A stretch of DNA of 12,665 nucleotides from Microcaldota archaeon (GCA_021806185.1 JAJZXZ010000008.1:1-12665), one strand, 5' to 3'; shown: positions 1-6,197, numbered from the stretch's first letter. Notes: generated by a model not told the origin, from the letters alone. Translations and numbers: made by a program.

Positions 1-684
1 CTCTATGTCTTTTATTACCGTCATTATATTCTTTATGTCTATCAGGCCCTTTATGAAACTTAGCAGGATGCCTTCGTTGCCGACGTAGAACCTGAATGCG
101 TCGAGCAACCTTGTGTAGTAGTAGAGATCAAGCGCCATGAGCATGTTGGATATGTCACCCCTGCGGGCCTCGTCAAGATGCTTGAGCAACGGCGTTCCGT
201 ATCCTAACCTGACTAGGTAGTTGACCACACCCTCTACATCCTTCTGCGCCACTATGTTGGTATACTCCTCCCTGCTTATCAGCCCTGCGAACACGCCTAC
301 CGGTATGTTGCGCTGCACGGTGAGGAACGCCTCCGTCTGCTCCACGCTGTAGCCCAGCTTCTTCGAAGAGAGTATGGTCTTTATGTTCTCTATGTCATAC
401 CTGCCTATGAAAGCGGCGACTATGTTGCGCGCCAAAGGTGGTATCGCGAATGCCGAATTCCTGCTCATCCTCATCATGTGCGCGTTTATCACAACCTCAA
501 GCAGGTCCGGCTCCTTGTAGAGCGCAGAGAGCTCGTCTATCTCCTTCCTATATCCGGTTGCGCTGAGCGCCTTCACAAACTCATCGATGTCCTTCTGCTC
601 CAGCTGGCTTATGAAGCCCGGAGAAAGGAATTCCTGCCTGAGGCCCTTGAGCCTCCCATAAGCCCCCGTGTATGTAGAATCCAT
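1..684 (-). CDS. atpC: A-type (V/A) ATP synthase subunit C, C-terminus cut off by window edge
   Basis: Subunit C sits on the central stalk of the archaeal A1Ao ATP synthase and joins the rotor ring to the catalytic head, at the cytoplasmic face of the membrane. The first 228 residues are visible, from ATG at 684 to the edge with no stop. The protein is mostly alpha-helical, as in the family, with a repeated pattern of helical bundles. The last visible part, FIKGLIDIKNIMTVIKDIE, matches the family's typical 'D.kNi...ik' helix. The family is usually about 350 residues, so roughly a third is missing. The start lies 4 nt after the atpE stop, with TGAT upstream as a weak ribosome site. It therefore belongs to the same transcript as atpK and atpE. 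Family assignment rests on this motif and on gene order. Confidence 0.88.
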   Translation of the reverse strand, partial: MDSTYTGAYGRLKGLRQEFLSPGFISQLEQKDIDEFVKALSATGYRKEIDELSALYKEPDLLEVVINAHMMRMSRNSAFAIPPLARNIVAAFIGRYDIENIKTILSSKKLGYSVEQTEAFLTVQRNIPVGVFAGLISREEYTNIVAQKDVEGVVNYLVRLGYGTPLLKHLDEARRGDISNMLMALDLYYYTRLLDAFRFYVGNEGILLSFIKGLIDIKNIMTVIKDIE

Positions 685-688
685 GAAA

Positions 689-1249
689 TCATTTTATAAG
701 CTTCATTACCTCCACTGCAACCGCATCGCTGATGCTTGACAGTAGCGCGCCAAGCGTGTAGTCGACGTATTTCAGACCATCCCCAGACACCGCGCGCAGG
801 CCACCGGTAGATCCGTCTGACAATTCCGATATCGTGAACCCGGCAGGCTTTATCTTTCCTACGTCTTCCCTCCTCACATATATGGTGCAGTTATCTCCAA
901 GCTCGCTGGCAGCCTTGGATGCGAGCTTCTGCAGCAGCTTTGTATATTCCTCGCTTTTTGTATACTCTGGAAATGCCGCCTTTATTGATTCTATAGACTT
1001 AACTACTTGATCATTTAGCCGCTCCTGATACATCTGCGCTGCCTCTGTTGCAGCCTTGCTGCTCTCCCTTGTCATTATAACCTTGGAATCCGCGGCTGCC
1101 TTTGCCCGCGCCTGTGAGAGCCTATCCAGCGCTTTCGCCTTCGCGTCTCCTGTTATCTTATCGGCTTCGGTCTTTGCCCCTTCCATTATAAGGCGTACCT
1201 TCGCCTCCGTGTCGCTCTCTATCTTTCCAATAATCTCGTCAAGTCCCAT
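689..1249 (-). CDS. atpE: A-type ATP synthase subunit E
   Basis: Subunit E forms the peripheral stalk (stator) of the A1Ao ATP synthase together with subunit H. The predicted protein has 186 residues. About the first 90 are charged and alanine-rich and look like the long stator coiled coil (for example MEGAKTEADKITGDAKAKA). A globular C-terminal domain follows, ending with the family signature GGLRAVSGDGLKYVDYTLGA, close to the usual 'GG....S.DG...vDNTLe'. An open frame extends upstream to 1321, but that stretch overlaps atpK. ATG at 1249 gives the usual family N-terminus (MGLDEIIGKIE) and lies 20 nt after the atpK stop. AGGTTAG just upstream is a plausible but weak ribosome site. It is the second gene of the operon K-E-C. 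Confidence 0.92.
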   Translation of the reverse strand: MGLDEIIGKIESDTEAKVRLIMEGAKTEADKITGDAKAKALDRLSQARAKAAADSKVIMTRESSKAATEAAQMYQERLNDQVVKSIESIKAAFPEYTKSEEYTKLLQKLASKAASELGDNCTIYVRREDVGKIKPAGFTISELSDGSTGGLRAVSGDGLKYVDYTLGALLSSISDAVAVEVMKLIK

Positions 1250-1269
1250 GCTAACCTGCTTCCTTACTA

Positions 1270-1494
1270 TCAGAGTATCTGCAATAGCAGTATGAGACCA
1301 AGGACGAATCCGATTATCCACAGCGTCTCAGGTATTACGAAGAAGAACAGCACCTGTCCGAACTTCTCCGGCCTCTCTGCTATTATACCCATTCCGGCGG
1401 CTCCTATCCCTTGCTGTGCCATTCCTGTGCCAATCAATCCGCCCGCTATCGCAATAGCCGCGGCGATTGCATACTCTGGGTTTGCTGTTACCAT
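1270..1494 (-). CDS. atpK: A-type ATP synthase subunit K (membrane rotor proteolipid, c-ring)
   Basis: This 74-residue protein has two hydrophobic hairpin helices (about 8-40 and 47-73) and forms the ion-carrying rotor ring of the Ao membrane motor. The polar loop ERPEKFG (40-46) is the family loop that contacts the central stalk. Glu56 in IPETLWI is the ion-binding carboxylate, 14 residues after the loop proline as in archaeal K subunits. Gln27/Gln28 in helix 1 and Thr57 could be extra ligands. The tyrosine usual in Na+-type sites (E-x4-Y) is Ile61 here, so the coupling ion cannot be settled. ATG at 1494 is preferred over GTG at 1503, because the GTG lies inside a GGTGA ribosome site 5 nt before the ATG. 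It is the first gene of the operon, with its own TATA box. Confidence 0.93.
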   Translation of the reverse strand: MVTANPEYAIAAAIAIAGGLIGTGMAQQGIGAAGMGIIAERPEKFGQVLFFFVIPETLWIIGFVLGLILLLQIL

Positions 1495-1499
1495 CCGTT

Positions 1500-1504
1500 T
1501 CACC
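1500..1504 (-). promoter_or_regulatory. Ribosome binding site of atpK that decides its start
   Basis: GGTGA on the minus strand ends 5 nt before ATG 1494 and is complementary to the conserved AUCACC near the 3' end of archaeal 16S rRNA. It contains the in-frame GTG at 1503 that gene finders would take as an earlier start, so the shorter 74-residue protein is more likely. Confidence 0.6.
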
Positions 1505-1540
1505 GTTTAAGTAGGATAAATCCGATAAGTGTTTGTGTGC

Positions 1541-1553
1541 TAATATATAAAAA
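1541..1553 (-). promoter_or_regulatory. TATA-box promoter of the atpKEC operon
   Basis: The minus strand reads TTTTTATATATTA in the 78-base gap between the rtcB stop and the atpK start. It is centred about 53 nt upstream of ATG 1494. With the usual archaeal spacing of about 26 nt, transcription would start near 1521 and leave a leader of roughly 27 nt that includes the GGTGA site. This makes the ATPase genes a unit separate from rtcB, although readthrough from rtcB is possible. Confidence 0.65.
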
Positions 1554-1572
1554 CGTCACTGAACCAGCGGCA

Positions 1573-3000
1573 TCATCCCTTTGTGACTCCAATGGGGACC
1601 ATCTTCGCGACGATGTTCGATATTTTTGCGCTCTCTATCGTCGCGACGACGTCATCGACGTTCTTGTACGCCCATTCGGCCTCTTCGCTCACGAGCTTCC
1701 TGCTCCTTACCCTTATCTCTATATTCTTGCTCTTCATTGCGCTAAACGTTTTAGATGAAGGTATCTCGCGCAGGGCCTGGTGCCTTGACATCACTCTCCC
1801 CGCCCCGTGGCACGATGACCCGAATGTCTCTCTCATGCTCTCCTCTCTACCAGCCAGCACGTAGCTTGCTGTGCCCATGCTGCCTGGTATGAGCACAGGC
1901 TGGCCATAATCCCTATATATGCGTGTTATCTCCTTCCTGTCTGGACCGAAAGCCCTTGTCGCACCCTTCCTGTGCACGTAGAGCTTCATACGTCTCCCAT
2001 CAACGTCGTGCTCTTCAAGCTTCGCTATATTGTGTGAGAGGTCGTAAAGCAGATCCATGCCAAGCGCATCGGCGCTTTTCTTGAAGGTATCGGCAAAGCT
2101 CTTCCTTATGAAATGCATCATTATCTGCCTGTTAACGAAAGCGAAGTTCACCGCTGCTCTCATGGCACCGAGGTAATCCGCAGCTTCCTTCGCCCCAACG
2201 TGCGCGTATGCGAGCTCGGGGTCCGGCATTACAATATTATTCCTTTTCTGGTAATCCGCCAGTGTCCTAAGGTAGTCACTGCACACCTGGTGGCCGTACC
2301 CTCTTGACCCGCTGTGCAGCATCACGACCACCTGGCCTTTGAAGAGGCCGAAAGCCTTCGCTATCCTCTCATCCTTTATCTCTGCGACCTTCTGCACCTC
2401 GGCGAAGTGGTTGCCCGCTCCAAGGGTGCCCAACTGCTTTATACCACGCTGCTTTGCGAGCTCGCTCACTTTGTCTGTCATTGCGCCTTCAATGCAGCCG
2501 CCCTCCTCAGTCCTTTCCGCGTCATCTGCAAAGCCGTATCCCTTTTCGAGTATGTATCTTACGCCATCTGCTGCTATCCTCTCAAGGTCTTTCTGCGTGA
2601 AACCTAGCTTGCTCTCGCTGCCCACGCCGCTAGGCACATTCCTGAACATCGCATCCATAAGATTGCCGAGTACGGGGCGGATTTCCTTCTCAGTAAGGTT
2701 GGTTTTTATCACGCGTATGCCACAATTTATGTCGAAACCGACAAAGCCCGGTGATATGATGCCGGTGTTTGCATCAAATGCTGCAACGCCGCCTATCGGA
2801 GAGCCGTATCCCTCGTGGCCGTCCGGCATAACAAGCATGTTCTTCGTTATAGAGGGAAGCCGAGCGGCGTTTGTCGCCTGCATCAGCGTCCTATCCCTCT
2901 TCATGTTCTCTATCAACGCATGGTTTGCATATACCCTGACTGGGACCGCCATGTCCCCTTCCTTTGGGATTTCCCACAAGTAATCATTTATCTTTTCCAT
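1573..3000 (-). CDS. rtcB: RNA-splicing ligase RtcB (3'-phosphate/5'-OH RNA ligase)
   Basis: RtcB joins 2',3'-cyclic-phosphate (or 3'-phosphate) RNA ends to 5'-OH ends using GTP and Mn2+. In archaea it seals tRNA exons after intron removal. The protein has 475 residues, close to the intein-free archaeal length. Visible motifs are MPDGHEGYGSPIGG (58-71), GFDINCG with metal ligands Asp90 and Cys93, GAGNHFAEVQ with His198, LHSGSRGYGHQ with His229, DLSHNIAKLEEH with His323, and SSCHGAGR, whose His398 should be the guanylylated nucleophile. All align with the known residues of the Pyrococcus enzyme with an offset of 5-6. ATG at 3000 lies within the 3' end of the upstream putative metallopeptidase gene (17-base overlap), which implies co-transcription and probably translational coupling. 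No archease gene is visible in the window. Confidence 0.97.
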   Translation of the reverse strand: MEKINDYLWEIPKEGDMAVPVRVYANHALIENMKRDRTLMQATNAARLPSITKNMLVMPDGHEGYGSPIGGVAAFDANTGIISPGFVGFDINCGIRVIKTNLTEKEIRPVLGNLMDAMFRNVPSGVGSESKLGFTQKDLERIAADGVRYILEKGYGFADDAERTEEGGCIEGAMTDKVSELAKQRGIKQLGTLGAGNHFAEVQKVAEIKDERIAKAFGLFKGQVVVMLHSGSRGYGHQVCSDYLRTLADYQKRNNIVMPDPELAYAHVGAKEAADYLGAMRAAVNFAFVNRQIMMHFIRKSFADTFKKSADALGMDLLYDLSHNIAKLEEHDVDGRRMKLYVHRKGATRAFGPDRKEITRIYRDYGQPVLIPGSMGTASYVLAGREESMRETFGSSCHGAGRVMSRHQALREIPSSKTFSAMKSKNIEIRVRSRKLVSEEAEWAYKNVDDVVATIESAKISNIVAKMVPIGVTKG

Positions 3001-3502
3001 TCAAATCCACAGCACTCAGAAGACGCTTGAAGTCGCTATTATTCACCCATTCCACCTTTAAATATTCTACCGTCTCCTTTCTGCTCATACCTATCCTCTT
3101 GGCTTCCTTTACGGCTTCTTTGTACGCCTCTATCTCGGTTGGACGGTCCACATACTCATACGTCTCGTCAAACAGCTTCCTGCCGTCCATGCGCTGCTTT
3201 ATGTGGACCAGTTCGTGTATCACATCCAGGTATACGTCCCTCTTTCTCCCTGTTTTTAGGTAATGGAGGTTGACGACCAGCGCCCCTTTTTTGTCGTCAA
3301 TCCAAAGGTACCCTCCCCATCTGCTTGAGTAGAGGAGAACCCTAAGCCTTGATAGCACCCGATTGGTGTTTTTCCCAAATAGTCTCCTGACGGCCTCCAC
3401 TTTGTTAAAGCCCTTGAAAACCTTCGTAAAGGGATATGACGGAAGCTCCAGGCTTTTGTTTATCCATATGTCAGACGGGCCGTAGCTTTTCTTATTCTGC
3501 AT
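2984..3502 (-). CDS. Putative zinc metallopeptidase (HExxH), uncharacterised
   Basis: I recognise a zincin signature but no named family. The protein has 172 residues from ATG 3502, and is soluble, basic and free of membrane segments. HELVH in the middle supplies two zinc-binding histidines and the catalytic Glu. The downstream stretch YVDRPTEIEAYKEAVKEA offers a Glu as third ligand, which would make it gluzincin-like. A strand-rich part before it (GYLWIDDKKGALVVNLHYL) resembles the edge strand of minimal zincins. Substrate and role are unknown. The gene overlaps the start of rtcB by 17 bases, so the two are probably made together. ATG 3538 is an alternative start, but a TATA box at 3541-3552 would put transcription start downstream of it. 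ATG 3502 also has AAAGGT a few bases upstream. Confidence 0.75.
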   Translation of the reverse strand: MQNKKSYGPSDIWINKSLELPSYPFTKVFKGFNKVEAVRRLFGKNTNRVLSRLRVLLYSSRWGGYLWIDDKKGALVVNLHYLKTGRKRDVYLDVIHELVHIKQRMDGRKLFDETYEYVDRPTEIEAYKEAVKEAKRIGMSRKETVEYLKVEWVNNSDFKRLLSAVDLNGKDK

Positions 3503-3540
3503 CGTAGCGACCTTTTTCGGAAGATAAATCCTACGCATGT

Positions 3541-3552
3541 GCTATTATATGC
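3541..3552 (-). promoter_or_regulatory. TATA-box promoter of the zincin-rtcB unit
   Basis: GCATATAATAGC on the minus strand, centred about 45 nt before ATG 3502. Expected transcription start is near 3521, giving a short leader with an AAAGGT ribosome site. Its position argues against the upstream ATG at 3538. Confidence 0.5.
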
Positions 3553-3558
3553 TGCGGT

Positions 3559-3581
3559 ATGGCATGGCATCGCATGGATGC
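3559..3581. repeat. Short imperfect pentamer repeat with a small hairpin
   Basis: Four successive pentamers atggc, atggc, atcgc, atgga (3559-3578). Within them gcatc (3567-3571) and gatgc (3577-3581) can pair around a 5-nt loop. It lies in the roughly 200-base non-coding gap between the putative metallopeptidase gene and the tRNA gene, just upstream of the putative metallopeptidase promoter. No function can be assigned and it may be chance. The rest of the gap (3582-3703) shows no convincing gene. Confidence 0.3.
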
Positions 3582-3646
3582 GGCCTGCATAATGACAAGT
3601 GGCTTCTGGAACGCCCTGCCACCTTCTTTCTAACACCACAGTCAGT

Positions 3647-3652
3647 AAAAAA
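3647..3652 (-). terminator. Possible poly-T terminator after tRNA-Arg
   Basis: A run of six T on the minus strand, about 50 nt downstream of the 3' end of the tRNA. Archaeal RNA polymerase can stop at such runs without a hairpin. Evidence is weak, because a single T6 run can occur by chance. Confidence 0.25.
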
Positions 3653-3703
3653 CCTGGCCGTGAGGGTATTCATTCCTATAGGTAAGGCCTTCCCAAAGAA
3701 GAA

Positions 3704-3777
3704 CGCCCTTGCCGGGATTTGAACCCGGATCACAGGCTCCGCAAGCCCGTGTTCTATCCAAGTTATACTACAAGGGC
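3704..3777 (-). tRNA. tRNA-Arg (anticodon GCG)
   Basis: The minus strand folds as a cloverleaf of 74 nt including the discriminator base. The acceptor stem GCCCTTG/CAAGGGC pairs perfectly, followed by a discriminator G. The D arm carries the loop GG and has one A-A mismatch. The anticodon stem CGGGC/GCCTG (one G-U) encloses loop TTGCGGA, so the anticodon is GCG, reading arginine codons CGC and CGU. The T arm is CCGGG-TTCAAAT-CCCGG. There is no intron and CCA is not encoded, as is common in archaea. It is transcribed divergently from the ALG7-like gene. Confidence 0.95.
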
Positions 3778-3835
3778 GACAATAAGCTTTAATAGCTATC
3801 AATTATTAGTTTCTTATTACTTGCTTAGTGGGCCC
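3778..3835. promoter_or_regulatory. Divergent promoter region between tRNA-Arg and the ALG7-like gene
   Basis: An AT-rich 58-base gap. For the tRNA (minus), TAATAATTGATA at about 3798-3809 lies 21-32 nt upstream, near the usual position of an archaeal TATA box. For the plus-strand gene, tttaatagc at 3788-3796 would start transcription near 3818. A more proximal AT stretch would instead give an almost leaderless message. Neither box is a strong match. Confidence 0.35.
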
Positions 3836-4876
3836 ATGGTTCATACCTATCTAACGATAATCGTACCTGCAATAGTCGCGTTCCTGGTAGCGCTCGCAGC
3901 TACGCGGTTCCTCATGGGCTACATGTACGAATCAGGTGTGACTACGCCGGACCACAACAAGAAGGGCAAGCCCACCCTGCCGTCGGGCGTCGGCCTTGCC
4001 GCTGCAATAGGATTCGTGATAGGTGCACTTGTGTATGTGTTCGGCGCAAGCTTCGCGCTTTACATACCGGTTGCCTCCCTCGAATACCTGCTTGCTACAT
4101 TGCTCGCTGTCATGCTTATATCGATTGTAGGGCTGCTCGATGACATAAACGTCAAGCGCAGCCTCACCGAAAGCACCGGGATGATGGACACAAGGAAGGG
4201 GCTGAAGCAGTGGTACAAGCCGCTGCTGACATTCATGGGAGCGATACCGCTGATGGCCATCAACGCAGGCGTCTCCACTGTCGAGATACCGTTCATAGGA
4301 TTCGTCAACTTCGGTATATTCTATCCGTTGGTGATAATACCCCTCGCTGTAATATTTGCGGCAAACGCCTTCAACCTGCTGGGCGGCTTCGATGGCATAC
4401 TCACCGGCACCGGCACCGTGCTCGTATTCGGCATGGTCGTATACAGCCTGTTCTTCGGCACTTACATCGGACTCCTGCTCTCAGCGTTGCTGCTCGCTGT
4501 TCTGATAGTCATGCTTGTGTTTAACCTTTATCCGGCGAGGATGGTGCCTGGCGATAGCTTCGCCTATTTCGCAGGGACCGGAATAGTTGCGTCTATGATA
4601 TTGGGCAACATGGAGGCATTCGGGGTCATAATATCGATACCTTTCATAATAGAGTTCCTGCTGCATGCCTCCAGGAAATTCAACGTGACAGATCTGGGGA
4701 AGCTCAAGCCCGACGGCACAATGCAGCCGCCGTACGGAAAGAGAATCTACAGCTGGTGCCACCTCATAATGAACATGAAGAGATGCAGGGAGTGGGAGGT
4801 ATCGCTCTACATGTGGATCATAGAAGCGGCGTTCGTGGTGCTTGCGCTTGGCCTCAAGGCGCTTGCTGTGCTCTGA
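3836..4876 (+). CDS. ALG7/GPT-like polyprenyl-phosphate N-acetylglucosamine-1-phosphate transferase
   Basis: An integral membrane enzyme of 346 residues with about ten hydrophobic segments, in the family of MraY, WecA and eukaryotic ALG7/DPAGT1. It should move a sugar-1-phosphate (probably GlcNAc-1-P from UDP-GlcNAc) to polyprenyl phosphate, the first step of N-glycan assembly. Motifs are TPDHNKKGKPTLPSGVG (37-53), LLDDIN with the Mg-binding Asp pair (102-103), NAFNLLGGFDG (177-187), and YPARMVPGDSFAYFAG (232-247). The last closely resembles the ALG7 form 'GDTFCYFAG' rather than bacterial MraY. A cytoplasmic loop with RKFN (280-283) and a final C-terminal helix follow. An open frame extends back to 3719, but that stretch is the antisense of the tRNA gene, so ATG 3836 is chosen. 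The exact sugar is not determinable. Confidence 0.88.
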   Translation: MVHTYLTIIVPAIVAFLVALAATRFLMGYMYESGVTTPDHNKKGKPTLPSGVGLAAAIGFVIGALVYVFGASFALYIPVASLEYLLATLLAVMLISIVGLLDDINVKRSLTESTGMMDTRKGLKQWYKPLLTFMGAIPLMAINAGVSTVEIPFIGFVNFGIFYPLVIIPLAVIFAANAFNLLGGFDGILTGTGTVLVFGMVVYSLFFGTYIGLLLSALLLAVLIVMLVFNLYPARMVPGDSFAYFAGTGIVASMILGNMEAFGVIISIPFIIEFLLHASRKFNVTDLGKLKPDGTMQPPYGKRIYSWCHLIMNMKRCREWEVSLYMWIIEAAFVVLALGLKALAVL

Positions 4877-5189
4877 CCTTGAGAGGGAAGCCCCTGTATC
4901 TCTCATATGTGCTTAGCCTCCTCCTCGCTTTCCTGTGGCTCGTTGCGCTGCTTTTTGATACGATGGCGACCCTGCCTACTGATTTCGCGACAAAGTCCAC
5001 ATCAGAATTCGTTATAGTATTTTGCCTGCCAGCGTAATTGGCGTACACCTTCGCCTCGTTTACGAGTTCCACGAGCGTATCCTCAAGCTCCTTCTCCAGT
5101 GTGATTACCGCGTTTTCGCTCACACGCTCGGCACCCTCCTCCTTCAGGAATTGCTCTATATCGTAAAGACTGAAGGCACGCCTTACCAA
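4854..5189 (-). CDS. Archaeal histone-fold protein with a basic C-terminal tail
   Basis: A DNA-packaging histone-fold protein. Residues 8-73 match the archaeal histone fold: GAERVSENAVITL (19-31) has the signature GAERVS, followed by helix 2 and AGRQNTITNSD (53-63). The family normally reads AGRKTIKAED, so the loop between helices 2 and 3 seems to carry one extra residue. Most archaeal histones end at the fold, at about 66-70 residues. This one goes on for 38 residues (74-111) with ten Lys/Arg and one acidic residue, including RKARRR. No ATG fits: the open frame runs to 5384, but a TATA-like box at 5225-5236 predicts transcription start near 5205. TTG 5189 is preceded by GGGTG at 5 nt, giving 111 residues. 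The 3' end overlaps the convergent glycosyltransferase gene by 23 bases. Confidence 0.8.
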   Translation of the reverse strand: MVRRAFSLYDIEQFLKEEGAERVSENAVITLEKELEDTLVELVNEAKVYANYAGRQNTITNSDVDFVAKSVGRVAIVSKSSATSHRKARRRLSTYERYRGFPLKVRAQQAP

Positions 5190-5194
5190 TTCAA

Positions 5195-5199
5195 CACCC
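5195..5199 (-). promoter_or_regulatory. Ribosome binding site supporting the TTG start of the histone gene
   Basis: GGGTG on the minus strand, 5 nt before TTG 5189. The same core and spacing are seen at atpK. It is the main support for a TTG start, since the open frame has no ATG between here and 5384. Confidence 0.45.
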
Positions 5200-5224
5200 A
5201 ACAGTGGAAATGCATTTCGCGGCA

Positions 5225-5237
5225 AGCTTTTTAAAGC
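5225..5237. promoter_or_regulatory. Palindromic TATA-like box in the histone/nfo divergent gap
   Basis: agctttttaaagc reads almost the same on both strands and lies in the 110-base gap between the two divergent genes. On the minus strand CTTTAAAAAGCT predicts transcription start near 5205, giving a leader of about 16 nt for the histone. On the plus strand it would give nfo a leader of about 43 nt. One box may serve both genes, although nfo could use the AT-rich stretch at 5266-5280 instead. Confidence 0.45.
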
Positions 5238-5299
5238 AGCGCAAAATGTTTGATTAGCGGCAGTCTTATTGATTTTTGCATCAAAATTGGACTGATAAA

Positions 5300-6157
5300 T
5301 TGATAAGATTGGGCTTCCACCTCTCTGTCGCTGGAGGCGTGCATAACTCAGCTTCGGCCGCAGAGGAGCACCGCTACGGGGCATTCCAGATATTTACCAG
5401 CAACCCCAGGGCGTGGGAGCACCGCGCGATAGCAGATGATGATGCCGATCAGTTCAGAAAAATCGTAAAGCGGTCAGGTTCCATCCCGTTCGCACACGTG
5501 CCGTACCTCTGTAACCCTTCCTCATCAAGCGGAGAGATACTGAAGAAAAGCCTTGAGATGCTTATCGGTAACATGCGAAGCTGTGCGCAGCTTGGAATAG
5601 ATTGCATAGTGGTGCACATGGGGTCACACCTAGGCAAAGGAGAGGAGCATGGCAGGAAGATGCTAATCAGGACGGTAAGCAGCGCGGTCGACAAGGCGCC
5701 GGGAGTGAAAGTGCTGCTGGAGAACTCATCCGGGTATCGGAACAGCGTCGGATCGAGGTTCGAAGAGATAGGCAAAGTGACGGATGAGTTCGATAGCAAG
5801 AGTGTAGGTGTCTGCCTAGACACCTGCCACGCATTCGCAGCAGGCTACGACCTGCGCACGAAGGAGAGCATAGAGAAGGTGTGCGATGAATTCGATGACC
5901 TTATAGGGTTCAAGAGGCTCTCGCTTGTCCACCTGAACGATGCGAGATATGGGCTTGGCAGCGGCCTAGACAGGCACTGGCACATAGGCCAAGGCAGCAT
6001 AGGAAAGGCCGGATTCACGGAGCTTTTCAGGAACAGGCACTTCCACAGCGGGTCGTTCATAATGGAAACGCCGGTAAACGAACATGGCAACGAGGATACC
6101 AACATGAGAGCAGCAACGCAGATAGTTGGAAGCCTCGGCCTCGAGCTGTTCCGGTAG
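5300..6157 (+). CDS. nfo: Endonuclease IV (AP endonuclease, deoxyribonuclease IV)
   Basis: Nfo cuts DNA 5' to abasic sites in base-excision repair with a three-metal (Zn) centre in a TIM barrel. The protein has 285 residues, the normal family length. All nine metal ligands known in the E. coli enzyme can be matched: His66 (HVPYL), His106 (VVHMGSH), Glu141 (LENSSG), Asp174 and His177 (DTCHAFAAGYD), His211 (VHLND), Asp224 and His226 (DRHWHIGQG), and Glu256 (METP). The N-terminal GFHLSVAGG and FQIFTSNPRAW motifs are also typical. No ATG is near the expected start. TTG 5300 gives the usual beginning M-I-R-L-G-F-H and has TGAT just upstream; TTG 5276 and TTG 5309 are alternatives. The gene diverges from the histone gene and lies 67 bases before aspS, which seems to have its own promoter. 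Confidence 0.94.
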   Translation: MIRLGFHLSVAGGVHNSASAAEEHRYGAFQIFTSNPRAWEHRAIADDDADQFRKIVKRSGSIPFAHVPYLCNPSSSSGEILKKSLEMLIGNMRSCAQLGIDCIVVHMGSHLGKGEEHGRKMLIRTVSSAVDKAPGVKVLLENSSGYRNSVGSRFEEIGKVTDEFDSKSVGVCLDTCHAFAAGYDLRTKESIEKVCDEFDDLIGFKRLSLVHLNDARYGLGSGLDRHWHIGQGSIGKAGFTELFRNRHFHSGSFIMETPVNEHGNEDTNMRAATQIVGSLGLELFR

Positions 6158-6186
6158 GCGTAGCCCACGATTCGCCAAACAGCATA

Positions 6187-6197
6187 TCTATTAATAC
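6187..6197 (+). promoter_or_regulatory. TATA-box promoter of aspS
   Basis: tctattaatac, centred about 33 nt before ATG 6225, so the message would have a leader of only a few bases. No GGTGAT-like core precedes the ATG, which fits near-leaderless translation. The box lies in the gap after the nfo stop. Confidence 0.5.

Noticed and set aside
1250..1321. N-terminal extension of subunit E
   Set aside because: It overlaps atpK coding sequence and is not part of the family N-terminus.
2339..2983. Plus-strand open frame of 214 codons
   Set aside because: Antisense of rtcB, whose catalytic motifs are all in the minus frame.
1573..3000. Possible intein in RtcB
   Set aside because: RtcB is a known intein host, but the length of 475 residues and unbroken motifs show none is present.
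3545..3802. Minus-strand open frame of 85 codons across the tRNA gene
   Set aside because: It runs through the complete tRNA-Arg cloverleaf and has no protein-like features.
3719..3835. N-terminal extension of the ALG7-like transferase
   Set aside because: It would be translated from the antisense of the tRNA gene. The family N-terminal membrane helix starts right after ATG 3836.
5190..5384. N-terminal extension of the histone-fold protein to ATG 5384
   Set aside because: It would overlap the start of nfo, has no histone-like sequence and lies upstream of the likely transcription start. A TTG with a ribosome site fits better.
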